NCBI GenBank assembly: GCA_016932955.1
Contig: JAFGBV010000189.1
Span: 1-64,000 of the forward strand
Length of the DNA: 64,000 nt
DNA from: Anaerolineales bacterium
GTDB taxonomy: Bacteria; Chloroflexota; Anaerolineae; Anaerolineales; UBA4823
Direction of reading: 5' to 3'
Part shown: positions 26,337 through 35,112 of the stretch, piece by piece
How positions within the stretch are numbered: the stretch's first letter is position 1
How the letters are laid out: every line of letters begins with the position of its first letter
Position numbers and translations under genes: made by a program
Notes under the pieces: model-generated
What the model saw: only the letters and a program-made list of their open reading frames with translations
The model's database searches: none
Told to the model about the DNA's origin: nothing

Positions 26337-26392
26337 TTGACAAACCGTGCAATGTTGATACAATTAATTCGATGTATATAGAATTGATTGTA
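26337..26392 (+). promoter_or_regulatory. Promoter and palindromic operator of the ArsR-DUF2087 genes
   Basis: A TTGACA at 26337-26342 and a TACAAT at 26359-26364 (16-base spacer) form a strong promoter. A 12-bp inverted repeat with one mismatch (26359-26370 with 26381-26392, TACAATTAATTC against GAATTGATTGTA) overlaps the -10 box and the start region. A site here would block RNA polymerase, so autoregulation by the ArsR-type product is likely. Confidence 0.78.
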
Positions 26393-26411
26393 CAAGGATG
26401 GATTTAGAACG

Positions 26412-27002
26412 ATGGAAGATGAAAGAAAACCCAATGACGAGCAATTGCTGGCTTTCTTCAAGGCGATGGCAGATGCCAACCGGCTGAAGATCGTTGGTTT
26501 GCTGGCGCAGCAGCCTTACACGGTTGAGCAGCTTTCGGCGCTCTTGGATCTGCGGCCTTCTACAATCTCTCATCACCTGTTCGTGTTGAGCGAGGCAGGG
26601 CTGGTCAGTGCGCGCGCCGAGAGTTACTACAATATCTATCGCCTGGAGCAGGGTGCTCTTGAAGCGATGGCGCATCGGCTGCTCATGCAAGAGACGCTGC
26701 CCGCCGCGGCCGCTCAGGTGGATCTTCAGGCCTATGACCGCAAAGTGCTACACGATATCCTGTTGCCCGATGGTCGCCTGAAGATCATTCCAGCCCAGCG
26801 CAAGAAGCGCGAAGCTGTTCTGCACCACATCGTCCAGGCATTTGAGCCAGGTGTGCGTTATAGCGAAAAGCAGGCGGTTGAAATCTTGGAGCGCTTTCAC
26901 AAAGATACAGCCATGTTGCGCCGCGAGCTGGTTGGATATAAATTGCTGCAGCGCGAGGCGGGTGTTTACTGGAAGCCGGTTGAATCAGAACAGGAGGCCT
27001 GA
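26412..27002 (+). CDS. ArsR-family HTH plus DUF2087 regulator, copy 1
   Basis: About 196 aa: an N-terminal winged helix (DANRLKIVGLLAQQPYTVEQLSALLDLRPSTISHHL, ArsR type) and a C-terminal DUF2087 domain (LLPDGRLKIIPAQRKKREAVL, then RREL and YWKPV). There are no obvious metal-binding Cys, so arsenic or zinc sensing is unlikely. DUF2087 is found on transcription regulators; its ligand is unknown. The gene is preceded by a palindrome over its promoter and followed after 62 bases by a paralogue. A TTG at 26388 is a less likely start. Confidence 0.85.
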   Translation: MEDERKPNDEQLLAFFKAMADANRLKIVGLLAQQPYTVEQLSALLDLRPSTISHHLFVLSEAGLVSARAESYYNIYRLEQGALEAMAHRLLMQETLPAAAAQVDLQAYDRKVLHDILLPDGRLKIIPAQRKKREAVLHHIVQAFEPGVRYSEKQAVEILERFHKDTAMLRRELVGYKLLQREAGVYWKPVESEQEA

Positions 27003-27064
27003 CCTGGGAGGAGCATAATTGCTATCTTCCACGGAGGCAATGAATAAACGCAGGAGATAAAAAA

Positions 27065-27619
27065 ATGGAACAGTCGGAGCAACTATTAGATATATTTAAA
27101 ACCTTGGGTAATGCTGAGCGCTTGAAGATCGCTGGCCTGCTCGCGATTCAGCCTCTCGCAGCCGCGGATTTAGTCGTACGGCTGGGTCTGAGCCATACGG
27201 AGGTTTTGACTCATCTGGAGAACCTCCAGGCAGCCGGGCTTGTTCACGCGGATGGCGAGCTATATTGCCTGGACAGCGCAGTCGTTGAGCAAGTCTCGCG
27301 CAGAGTCCTGGCGCAATCCCGCCCTGCCACCAATCCCGTGCTGGCGAATGTGGATGAAGAGGATCGCAAGCTGCTGCGCGGTTTCTTGTTGCCGGATGGT
27401 GGGCTGCGTAGTTTACCGACCCAGCACAAGAAGCTGATGGTCGTGTTGCGCTATGTGGTGCAAGCCTTTGAGCCGGGGAAGCGTTATCCTGAAAAGGAAG
27501 TCAACCAGATGCTGCGCCGCTACTATGAAGATACTGCTGCCCTGCGCCGTTATCTGGTGGATGAGGGCCTGGTTCAGCGTGAAAGCGGAATCTACTGGCT
27601 GAAGACCGTTCAGGAATGA
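27065..27619 (+). CDS. ArsR-like HTH plus DUF2087 regulator, copy 2
   Basis: A 184-aa paralogue of the preceding gene with the same two-domain layout: a winged helix at 12-75 (NAERLKIAGLLAIQPLAAADLVVRLGLS) and DUF2087 from about 95 (LLPDGGLRSLPTQHKKLMVVL, then RRYYEDTAALRRYL and YWLK). The recognition helix (LSHTEVLTHLENL) differs clearly from copy 1 (LRPSTISHHLFVL), so the two probably read different sites or form a heterodimer. An AGGAG site lies at 27052-27056. Confidence 0.83.
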   Translation: MEQSEQLLDIFKTLGNAERLKIAGLLAIQPLAAADLVVRLGLSHTEVLTHLENLQAAGLVHADGELYCLDSAVVEQVSRRVLAQSRPATNPVLANVDEEDRKLLRGFLLPDGGLRSLPTQHKKLMVVLRYVVQAFEPGKRYPEKEVNQMLRRYYEDTAALRRYLVDEGLVQRESGIYWLKTVQE

Positions 27620-27645
27620 TCCGAAGTCTGAGCTGGCGTATAGAA

Positions 27646-27681
27646 AAAAAACTCCCCCACTTCACAATGGGGGAGTTTTTT
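27646..27681. terminator. Bidirectional terminator
   Basis: A perfect 14-bp stem (27646-27659 with 27668-27681, AAAAAACTCCCCCA and its complement) lies between the second ArsR gene and the convergent sulfatase-fold gene. A-run and T-run flank the GC core on both strands. Confidence 0.93.
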
Positions 27682-27712
27682 GGGGCGTTTTTGGAATTAC
27701 ACAGATCTGCTT

Positions 27713-29239
27713 TTACTCGCCTGGGCATTGGATGGGGATTGGCTCGAAATTGAAGGGATCATCGTAAGAAGAAAAGTAACTGTGGTCTTCCAGCAGGCCA
27801 AAATCACCGCCAAAGTACTGGTCAAAAACGATGCGGAAGTTGTTCACCGGCGTGAGTGTCTGCGGCAGGCTGCCGTTCGCCGCGCCAGGTAAATAGATAG
27901 CATTGAGGATCTGCACCCGCCCCGCATGGGAGACGCGCCCTGGGCCTGTATCTCCCTGCAGGAGGATCACGGGTGGTGTTGGGGAGCTGGCGATGATCTC
28001 GCCCAGGATCTCTAGCAGGCGCTGGTTGAGGAAGTGGACCTGGTCCCGGTAGGCTGCGCTGTATTGTGCGTCGTCCAGCGTGTCTGGCGGGTCGAACGGC
28101 TCCCCGTTGGCGTCGAAGACGAATGGCTCGTGGGGCAATAAGATGTGGGCAAACACAAACTTGGGGGAAGGTGCTTCCTGCGGCAGGCGCGGCAGCATCG
28201 CCAATGTGTAGAGCACTTGCTGACGCTTGATTTCTAGGGGATGGTGTGTATCCATGAAAGCCGGGAGCAGGCGTGTTGCATCTGATAGCGCTAGGCCAGC
28301 TGTGCTGTTAAACAGTAACACCTCAAAACTGCTCATCCCTGCCACCAGCGATTGATGCGCTGAGCGGCTGGCTGCCAGGTAAGTATCGGCGTCTTCAAAC
28401 TCGGAAAAATAAAAACCGGTCTCAAAGGCAACGATCTGGTAACCCAGGTTACGGAAGGCGCGCTCGACGGCGCTGTCCTTGATCAGGCGGCGCAGCAAGG
28501 CATGATCGGCTTCGTTGCTGGCAAAGCGCTCATCCAGGGCGGGCAGGTAGTCGAGATTCAGGATCGAGGCCAGGATCAGCTCGGTCTGGGCATAGTTGCC
28601 CTGGCTGCACGAAATCGTCTGGAACCCCAGGCCGGTCAAAGCCTCTAGAAACTCGCCGTTGTCCAGATCGAAGACTTTATCCAACACATCTGCGCGGGCG
28701 TATTCGTCCAAGACAATGAAGTACACATCGGGCGCAGGCTCTAATGGCAAGCGCAGCCCGCTGATTGCGGTTTCGGAAGGGGAGAGGGTATGTTTACCTG
28801 CCGCCAGGCTGATCGTGAACGCGCTCACCTGAACCAGGGGGAAAGCCAGCGCAATGAGGCTGATCAGGTTCAACGCCTGGGTGAGATTGGGCAGATTCTT
28901 ACGCTGGCGGATGACCAGCCACATCCCCCCGGCAGCCAGGATGATCCACAGCGGCAATAACACACGGTGCCGCCCCAGGAATGGAACATTCTGCTCTAGA
29001 AAATTGTAAACATGCCCATAAGTGAAGAAGAGCACCAGCAGCAGCGTGGCCGCGATGGCGGCGCGCCGCCAATCTTTGAGCAGCAGCCGTAAGACCAGCC
29101 AGAGCAGCGTTGCCCCCAGCAGGACAACGAGCAAAGGGCGCAGGATGAGCGCCGGTTTCACTTGGTCGATGTTCAGACCCACCAGGGCCAGAACAAAGTA
29201 TGCGCTGAACAGGAGTGGATGCAGGGCCAGGCGCTTCAC
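27713..29239 (-). CDS. Membrane-anchored sulfatase/phosphatase-fold protein
   Basis: A 508-aa protein with about five N-terminal membrane helices (residues 7-155) and a C-terminal alkaline-phosphatase-superfamily domain: PDVYFIVLDEYARADVL near residue 173 (first metal Asp), a nucleophile-like Thr/Ser region (NYAQTELILASI), HILLPHEPF and LLQGDTGPG (later metal ligands). The layout resembles lipoteichoic-acid-synthase-type or phosphoethanolamine-transferase-type enzymes, so envelope glycopolymer or lipid modification is likely; the substrate is unknown. It starts with GTG, overlapping the methyltransferase stop by four bases. Confidence 0.82.
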   Translation of the reverse strand: MKRLALHPLLFSAYFVLALVGLNIDQVKPALILRPLLVVLLGATLLWLVLRLLLKDWRRAAIAATLLLVLFFTYGHVYNFLEQNVPFLGRHRVLLPLWIILAAGGMWLVIRQRKNLPNLTQALNLISLIALAFPLVQVSAFTISLAAGKHTLSPSETAISGLRLPLEPAPDVYFIVLDEYARADVLDKVFDLDNGEFLEALTGLGFQTISCSQGNYAQTELILASILNLDYLPALDERFASNEADHALLRRLIKDSAVERAFRNLGYQIVAFETGFYFSEFEDADTYLAASRSAHQSLVAGMSSFEVLLFNSTAGLALSDATRLLPAFMDTHHPLEIKRQQVLYTLAMLPRLPQEAPSPKFVFAHILLPHEPFVFDANGEPFDPPDTLDDAQYSAAYRDQVHFLNQRLLEILGEIIASSPTPPVILLQGDTGPGRVSHAGRVQILNAIYLPGAANGSLPQTLTPVNNFRIVFDQYFGGDFGLLEDHSYFSSYDDPFNFEPIPIQCPGE

Positions 29240-30645
29240 GCCTTGCCTTTCATCAGATACATCTGGCGCGGGGAATCGACCAGTTGTACTGTTTCATGAA
29301 TGGTGAAATAGGGTGTAAAAGCGGCTTCAAAACCCTGGGCGTGGTAGTCGCTGAAGATATCCTGCCGGGTAGCAAGCAGCCGCTGCACCTGCGAGTCTTC
29401 CTTGGGCACGAACTCGATGATCAGCCAGTTGCCTGCCTGGCGCAAGAAGGCTGCCAGTTGGGGCAGGGGCACATTATTCGAGATGGCGATGTGATGCACC
29501 AGTGCCAGCGCCAAAACGGCATCCACCGGGCCGCGTTCGAGCAGCGAGCACCGCTCGCGGTTGTGCCATCCCAGGCTCGGGCTGGGGTTGGACAGGTCCA
29601 GCAACAGCGGGAGCATAAGTTCTTCTTTCCGTTCTTTGATCTCCCGGTAGTTTAACTCCACGGCTGCTGGATCAATATCAAATGCCACCGTCTGGATGCC
29701 GCGCTGGCTGGCTTGCCGGCTGAACTCGCCAGTGTTGGCGCCCAGATCCCACAGCATGCCCGGTTCGATCCGCTCAATGAACTGAGCAACCACCTGGCGC
29801 TTATGCTCCAGCGCGGCGGGTGTGTAATGGCTGGCGGAGGCGGTGTAATAATCACCCCACTCGGTCCCTGCTGCTTTCCATGCCAGGCGGCGGGTGGTGC
29901 TTTCCAGGCTGTCCATTAAGCCCAAGAAGGCGATGCGGCTCATCCGCCGCCTGACCTGGGCTTTATCTACGGTCTTGCCGGCATAGCGCTTCTGTGCGGC
30001 GGCATGCAGGTGGAGGTGCATGTTCAATCCCAGGTCCAGGCGCGTGCGGCGGGGCAGCAGGCTGGAGGCCAGGTCGAGAGGAACCCCGTCAATGTAAATG
30101 CGCAGCAACTGGCTCAGCCGCACATCGCGGTGTGCCATTAAAGCCAGCGGCGCGAGGAAGTGCTGGCAGAATTGGCGGTATGCCACCCAGGGTTCGCCTT
30201 CCTTGTAGATTTCAAAGGAAAGCGTATCAATCAACAAAGCCCGGCCGCGTTGAAATTGAATGTTATAGGCGCTGCTGTCTTTTAGCACCATGCCATGTTC
30301 CAGGGCGATCTTTTGGACGCGCAACGTGGTCAATGCAGCATCTTTGAGCATGCTGAAGGACCATTCGTAGGGGTAAGACACAAAATCCAAGCGCTCTGGG
30401 CAGAGCACCTTGTAAGCCAGGCTTGGCTCCGCAGGTTCTACCGCTGCTTCCTGGTGCGGGATCAGCAGACCCTGGTTGACCAGCTTTCCATACAACCCGC
30501 TGGACAGCATGTGATCATAGTGTTCGCGGTAGGCCTGATTTACCTGGCGGTAGAGCATACCCTGGCGGGTGAAAAGAAAGCCGCTCGGGTCGCGGAAGGA
30601 AGCCCCCAGGCGCAGGCTACTGTGGTTGGTCTGTGGTGTCATCAT
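29236..30645 (-). CDS. NoeA-like SAM methyltransferase
   Basis: A 469-aa protein with an N-terminal region of 200 or so residues that is not a methyltransferase (RDPSGFLFTRQGMLYRQV, later DSSAYNIQFQRGRALLIDTLSFE, a phosphotransferase-like pattern). The C-terminal Rossmann methyltransferase has SAM motif I WDLGANTGEFSR at about 296-307 and acidic motif II VAFDIDPAAVE. This layout matches nodulation protein NoeA-type methyltransferases. It lies between a small membrane protein and a sulfatase-fold enzyme with overlaps on both sides, so all three are one unit. The acceptor is unknown. Confidence 0.8.
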   Translation of the reverse strand: MMTPQTNHSSLRLGASFRDPSGFLFTRQGMLYRQVNQAYREHYDHMLSSGLYGKLVNQGLLIPHQEAAVEPAEPSLAYKVLCPERLDFVSYPYEWSFSMLKDAALTTLRVQKIALEHGMVLKDSSAYNIQFQRGRALLIDTLSFEIYKEGEPWVAYRQFCQHFLAPLALMAHRDVRLSQLLRIYIDGVPLDLASSLLPRRTRLDLGLNMHLHLHAAAQKRYAGKTVDKAQVRRRMSRIAFLGLMDSLESTTRRLAWKAAGTEWGDYYTASASHYTPAALEHKRQVVAQFIERIEPGMLWDLGANTGEFSRQASQRGIQTVAFDIDPAAVELNYREIKERKEELMLPLLLDLSNPSPSLGWHNRERCSLLERGPVDAVLALALVHHIAISNNVPLPQLAAFLRQAGNWLIIEFVPKEDSQVQRLLATRQDIFSDYHAQGFEAAFTPYFTIHETVQLVDSPRQMYLMKGKA

Positions 30646-30850
30646 TTTGGGCTTGATCGGTAGGCTTGCGCTTGAAGAGGGCAGTGATCTTGCCCCAAAA
30701 GGCCTTGACGATGAATGCAGACCCTACCAAGCCAGCAATCAGCAGTTGCAGCAAGAAGCTGCCCGATCCGGGATCCAAATATGCGTGACCCTTCAGCGGG
30801 GGATTGGCAGCGATCGCGAGGATGGTGTGGATAAGATTTGTGGTAATCAT
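30617..30850 (-). CDS. Small DPGSGS-motif membrane protein
   Basis: A 77-aa protein: a short N-terminal helix (MITTNLIHTIL), then the conserved YLDPGSGSFLLQLLIAGLVG membrane helix at about 23-42, and a basic/acidic hydrophilic tail. The DPGSGS helix is a recurring uncharacterised motif beside sulfatase/phosphatase-fold envelope enzymes. It overlaps the methyltransferase start by about 29 bases, so translation is coupled. An upstream in-frame start exists at 30952, but the ATG at 30850 leaves only the conserved region. This gene was found by reading past its longer open frame. Confidence 0.78.
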   Translation of the reverse strand: MITTNLIHTILAIAANPPLKGHAYLDPGSGSFLLQLLIAGLVGSAFIVKAFWGKITALFKRKPTDQAQNDDTTDQPQ

Positions 30851-30959
30851 TGACTCTCGTTTCCCCTGAGCGCAAGCGGAGCGGCTGCGCGTGAGGTGGG
30901 TGGGATAGGTGCGCGGCGCAGGTTTTGGCATTACCCTAGCCGCCGCGTACAATTATAAA

Positions 30960-32423
30960 CTACTCTGGCAGGAGCTGTTCGAGCGGGTTGCCCTTGCTTG
31001 TTTGTTGTTTGATCACCCAATCTACAATGGGTGAGCGCCAGTCCAGCCCGGTGGATTTCCCGTTAGGAGCGTATTCCTGGACGGAATAATAATTGGCGCC
31101 CTCGTAGAGGGCATTGGGGATGAGTAAGCAGTAGATTGCCGATGGATCCAAAGGGGTGCCGTCTTGCAACTGGAATTCGCCTTCTACCTCATAGACCCCG
31201 CCAAGCAGTGGCTTGCGCGCCTGGATCGTTTCTACGATCTGCGCGCCGCTCAGGGAGATCTCCACCAGCTCATTGTCGGTGGGCAGCATGCTGAGCAGGC
31301 TGCCGCGGCTGATCTCGCCAGCCGGCAGCGATTGCACGTAGCGCGGGCTGGCGAGGGCTGCCTGGGCTGAAGGATAGGCTTCCAGCCAGGGCTGGGTGAT
31401 CAACACCGCCATCGCCGGCGAGTCCCAGTCGATCTTTTTGCCTGCATAGCCGATGGTTTCCCATAAGCACGGCTCTGCGCGATCATGCCAGCCTTTCACC
31501 TGGTCTTCCATTTCTTGATCCTTGCGCCCTTTCGGGTTTGGCTGCAGGCTGGGGCTGATCTCAACGATTTTCCCCGCCGCGCTGTCGAAGAGCAGTGCAA
31601 TGCGGATGTAGTTGTGCAGGAAGGAGCCGCTCTGCACGATGGTGACCCCCTCCACCGTCTCGACCGTCTCCTCATGGCAGTGCCCGCCGAACAAGATCGA
31701 TATGCCTAATTCTGCCGCCAGAGGCGCCAGGCGGCGCATCTCAGCTGTGCAGATATGCCCCAGCACGGCGATCAGGTTTGCTCCAGCGGCTTTCACCTGC
31801 GGAGCAACCTCTTGCAGGGCTTTTTTGTAGGGCAGGAAATCGAACTCTGCCACATGGGATGGCTGTGTGTCGATGGGCGTCTCGGTGGTGGTCAATCCAA
31901 TTAGGCCAAGGCGAATCCCGTTTACTTCCAGGATGGTGTAGGGTTGTGCAAAATCGGGAATGGCACCATCTTCCTTGCGGCGAATATTGGCCGAGAGCAG
32001 CGGAAAATTCGCCTGCTGGGCGCGCTGGCGCAGCACTTCCAGGCCATCATCAAAATCATGGTTCCCAATTGCCGCTGCTGCATATCCCAGGCTGTTCATC
32101 ACGTCGATCGTCGATTCGCCCTGGAAGTAGGTGGATATGGCTGGACCGGTCCACAGATCGCCACCGCTCAGCGCCAGGTTAGCGCCTCCAGGCGTGAAAT
32201 CTTCCACATTGTTCCACAGGTATGCCAGGCCAGGTGCGCCGCCGTTCTCGTCGCTGGGCTCGATCCAGCCGTGCTCATCGTTGGTGTAGAGGATCAGCAG
32301 GCGGCGCAATGTGTCAGTCTCGCGGTCAGTGTAATCGGTTGGACGCGGCGTGCAAGAAGCCAGCAGCACCCCCCCGCCCAGCAGGGTCGAAACTCGCAGG
32401 AATTCACCACGTGTCAGCATCAT
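30960..32423 (-). CDS. 5'-nucleotidase-type metallophosphoesterase lipoprotein
   Basis: A 487-aa exported phosphoesterase. The N-terminus has an RxxFLR-type start followed by a lipobox (LLASC, Cys25), so it is membrane-anchored. The calcineurin-like metal motifs are present: LYTNDEHGW near residue 50, GNHDFDDG near 120 and GGHCHEE near 240. The C-terminal 5'-nucleotidase domain (SGAQIVETI...SAIYCLLIPNAL) follows. It hydrolyses extracellular nucleotides or UDP-sugars. It is the last gene after macro domain, SpoU and DUF711. Confidence 0.9.
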   Translation of the reverse strand: MMLTRGEFLRVSTLLGGGVLLASCTPRPTDYTDRETDTLRRLLILYTNDEHGWIEPSDENGGAPGLAYLWNNVEDFTPGGANLALSGGDLWTGPAISTYFQGESTIDVMNSLGYAAAAIGNHDFDDGLEVLRQRAQQANFPLLSANIRRKEDGAIPDFAQPYTILEVNGIRLGLIGLTTTETPIDTQPSHVAEFDFLPYKKALQEVAPQVKAAGANLIAVLGHICTAEMRRLAPLAAELGISILFGGHCHEETVETVEGVTIVQSGSFLHNYIRIALLFDSAAGKIVEISPSLQPNPKGRKDQEMEDQVKGWHDRAEPCLWETIGYAGKKIDWDSPAMAVLITQPWLEAYPSAQAALASPRYVQSLPAGEISRGSLLSMLPTDNELVEISLSGAQIVETIQARKPLLGGVYEVEGEFQLQDGTPLDPSAIYCLLIPNALYEGANYYSVQEYAPNGKSTGLDWRSPIVDWVIKQQTSKGNPLEQLLPE

Positions 32424-32428
32424 CTTCT

Positions 32429-33637
32429 TTAGCGCTTTTGCAGGGTGAAGCTCCCATCCCCGGCAAACAAATCCTTCAATGGTGCGGCGCGCAAGGGCAG
32501 GATACGGCTGTTGGCAAAGTATTCGAAGTTGAAGCCGGTTGGCTCGCCGGCTGCTTTTCCTGGGATGGGCATCAGCCGGGCTGTGAGCGGTTTACCCAAT
32601 CGCTGAGCCAGTGCGGCAAGGTCGAGCAGCACCGCTGCGATCTGATCAGAGCTGGTATCGCCTGGTAATGGTATTGTGTCCAGCCCTGTGCCGCATACCG
32701 CCGAGTAAAGCAGCAAATCCATCACCGTCAAGGCACCTTCCGCGGCGCGTTGTGCCAGCGTAGCGTCCTCGAGCAACGGTAGCATTAAGCCGCTGAAGCC
32801 GGTGCGCGGGAAGCGTGCCAGGTCAATGGCATTGGTCAGCAAAGCTGCTGCCGCCAGTGAGCCGTGCAGCCCCACAGCCGGAAGGCCCAGCCGCTCCATC
32901 GCCGTCCCCAGCGATCGTGCTTCCACGGGGTAAGGCGCCAGTGAGAAATCGATGCCACCGAAGCGGATGCCAAAGCGCTCCACCAGCTCCTGGGCAGTGG
33001 CAACCAGTGCTTGCGCTTTCAGCTCTATTATGGTGGCCAGGTTGCGCTGCGCCTCCTCCAGATTGGCAGCCCGCGAAAAAGCCTGCACAGCCAGGTCGGC
33101 GGCTTCGGTGGCGATGGCAAAGGATGCTTCGCCGTTATCATGATAGGCGGCGGGGAAAAACGGCGAGCCCGGGGCAACATTTGCCAGCGCGGCAAAACGC
33201 AGGTTGGTAAAGCCATCTGGCGAGATAGAGGCGGCGCGCTGGATCACTTGCGCACACTGGCGGCAAGCCAATAGCGAGATACCGCTGACGCTGCTGTTCA
33301 GCGCGCCGGAGAAGAAAGCGTTCTTTGTGGCAGCGAGGGCATCCACAATTGCTGGGTAAGACTGGGGGTATTCGGGCAAGGCTGGCCCCAGGGAGCCATA
33401 ATCGAATCCCAGGGATTGTATGGCGTTCTCCAGCGCCTGTGCCATTTCGGGTAGTTCGCCGGGATTGTCCAGTAGATATGGGAAGGGCGGCAAGGCCATG
33501 CGTGCGGTTTGCACCTCGTACCCGGCCCCGGTGTATCCCATGCGCGCAGTTTTGATAAACCCGCCTGCTTTTTGCAATGCGATCTCATCCAATGGCCAAC
33601 CAGGATTTACAAAATAGGTGATCGAACGTATCTTCAT
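32429..33637 (-). CDS. DUF711 family protein
   Basis: A 402-aa member of DUF711 (UPF0210), an uncharacterised cytosolic family. Typical segments are IRSITYFVNPG at the N-terminus, a central GGIDFSLAPYP motif with GTAMERLGL, and a C-terminal VCGTGLDTIPLPGDTSSDQIAAVL loop, all well kept. The family's structure resembles glycyl-radical-like barrels but lacks a radical Gly, and no reaction is known. It overlaps the SpoU gene by four bases and sits five bases before the nucleotidase. Confidence 0.85.
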   Translation of the reverse strand: MKIRSITYFVNPGWPLDEIALQKAGGFIKTARMGYTGAGYEVQTARMALPPFPYLLDNPGELPEMAQALENAIQSLGFDYGSLGPALPEYPQSYPAIVDALAATKNAFFSGALNSSVSGISLLACRQCAQVIQRAASISPDGFTNLRFAALANVAPGSPFFPAAYHDNGEASFAIATEAADLAVQAFSRAANLEEAQRNLATIIELKAQALVATAQELVERFGIRFGGIDFSLAPYPVEARSLGTAMERLGLPAVGLHGSLAAAALLTNAIDLARFPRTGFSGLMLPLLEDATLAQRAAEGALTVMDLLLYSAVCGTGLDTIPLPGDTSSDQIAAVLLDLAALAQRLGKPLTARLMPIPGKAAGEPTGFNFEYFANSRILPLRAAPLKDLFAGDGSFTLQKR

Positions 33638-34431
33638 AATGTCTGCAGATTACCCCTTTGCCGAACAACCTCAAAGATCAAAATAGCAGCCGCAATGGCG
33701 GCGTTTAGCGACTCCATCCCGCCCGGCATGGGAATGTGGAGGCGCTCATCAGCCAGGCTGGCGGTTTGCTGGCTGGCCCCGGTGGCCTCCCCTCCCACTA
33801 CCAGCGCCACCGGCTTAGTGAAATCTGCCTCGTTATAAGATTGCCCCCCCGCAGAGTCTGCCAGGTACAGGCGTGGCCGAGGGGGGATGGGTGGATTTAG
33901 GTAGATGCGCATGCCTTCCCAATCCATGCTGCACACCGGCATACGAAAGTGCGCCCCCATCGCCGAGCGCACCACTTTGGGTGCGTAGGCGTCTGCAGAG
34001 CCGGGCGGCAGCAATACGGCCTGAACCCCAGCCGCAGCGCTGGTGCGCAGGATGGTACCCAGGTTGCCTGGGTCGCGCACCCCATCCAGGATGAGCACGA
34101 AGTCCGGAGCGGGTGGCAGGGGCAAAGGCTTCAATGCCAGCACTGCCAGCAAGCCTTGGGGCGTCTCGGTGTCACTGATTGCATCCAGTACTTGCGGCGT
34201 CACCGCTTCCACCTGTGCCCCCAGGGCGGCAAAACTGCGCACTACATCCATCCCGCGCGCGGCCAGGTTTTCCAGGTGCAGCACCAATTGCGCTTCCCAG
34301 CCGGCGTGCAGCGCCTCTTCCACCAGGCGCACTCCTTCGACGACAAAGGCCCCTGCCTCGCGCCGTGCGCGCCTCTGCGATTGCAGGCGGCGGATATGCT
34401 GGATACGGGCATTATGGGTGGATGTAATCAT
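33634..34431 (-). CDS. SpoU/TrmH-family RNA 2'-O-methyltransferase
   Basis: A 265-aa SPOUT enzyme that methylates a ribose 2'-OH in tRNA or rRNA. The three SpoU motifs are present: DPGNLGTILRT at about 117-127, VALVVGGEATGAS and IPMPGGMESLNAAIAAAIL, which together build the trefoil-knot SAM site. The N-terminal STHNARIQHIRRLQSQRRAR fits the RNA-binding substrate domain of the rRNA-type TsnR/RlmB relatives. Target base not determinable. It overlaps DUF711 and follows the macro-domain gene. Confidence 0.9.
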   Translation of the reverse strand: MITSTHNARIQHIRRLQSQRRARREAGAFVVEGVRLVEEALHAGWEAQLVLHLENLAARGMDVVRSFAALGAQVEAVTPQVLDAISDTETPQGLLAVLALKPLPLPPAPDFVLILDGVRDPGNLGTILRTSAAAGVQAVLLPPGSADAYAPKVVRSAMGAHFRMPVCSMDWEGMRIYLNPPIPPRPRLYLADSAGGQSYNEADFTKPVALVVGGEATGASQQTASLADERLHIPMPGGMESLNAAIAAAILIFEVVRQRGNLQTL

Positions 34432-34447
34432 CCCACCGTCCCCAGGC

Positions 34448-35011
34448 TCACTTTACCCGCCTCTGGTGCGCTTTCTGGAAGGCACCCAGCGTGAGTGTAT
34501 CGAGCAGGACGATGCGCAGCTGCTGGATTGTGGAGTTTGGGTTCTGCGTGTAATAGCGCTCGATCGCTCCCAGGATCACCTCGGCGGCGCGTTCTTTTGG
34601 GAAGCCAAATATCCCACTCGAGATGGCCGGCAAGGCGAGCGAAGATAATCCTAATTGCTCAGCCAGGCGCAGTGAGCCGGTCACCGCTGACTCCAGTTTG
34701 GTATCTTCGTTTCCCTCACCCCACACCGGCCCAACGGCGTGGATCACAAAACGGCAAGGCAGATTGCCAGACGTGGTATATGCGGGTTGCTCGTGGCTCA
34801 CCGGCCCGTGCTCGCGCACCCAGACGAGGCTCTCCGCCTGGATTTGGGGGCCGCCTCGGCGCACGATTGCCCCCGCCACACCTCCGCCATGTTGCAGTTG
34901 TGCATTAGCGGCGTTGACAATCGCATCCACCTCTTCGATGGTGATATCTCCCTGGACGATTTGCAGACTCTGTCCAGAAGCGAAAGTTGACTCCGCAATG
35001 ATCTGGTTCAT
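34448..35011 (-). CDS. Macro domain (ADP-ribose-binding) protein
   Basis: A 187-aa single macro domain. The ADP-ribose loop segments are clear: QGDITIEEVDAIVNAAN with the following GGGVAGAIVRRGG, and the second loop LALPAISSGIFGFP. The layout matches O-acetyl-ADP-ribose or ADP-ribosyl-protein hydrolases of the YmdB type. The ATG at 35011 fits the family; the open frame runs further upstream into the rplT terminator region. It begins a macro-SpoU-DUF711-nucleotidase unit, whose first and last members both act on nucleotides. Confidence 0.9.
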   Translation of the reverse strand: MNQIIAESTFASGQSLQIVQGDITIEEVDAIVNAANAQLQHGGGVAGAIVRRGGPQIQAESLVWVREHGPVSHEQPAYTTSGNLPCRFVIHAVGPVWGEGNEDTKLESAVTGSLRLAEQLGLSSLALPAISSGIFGFPKERAAEVILGAIERYYTQNPNSTIQQLRIVLLDTLTLGAFQKAHQRRVK

Positions 35012-35050
35012 GCCAGCCTCCGCGGTGATTGTAGCATAAAACCAGATGAG

Positions 35051-35088
35051 CAAACAAAGAACCCGCTCTCGCGAAGAAAACGGGTTCT
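35051..35088 (-). terminator. Terminator after rplT
   Basis: An 8-bp stem (35058-35065 with 35081-35088, AGAACCCG/CGGGTTCT) is followed on the minus strand by TTGTTTG. It closes the infC-rpmI-rplT transcript. Confidence 0.8.
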
Positions 35089-35112
35089 GGGGATGTCGGG
35101 TATCAAATTGTG

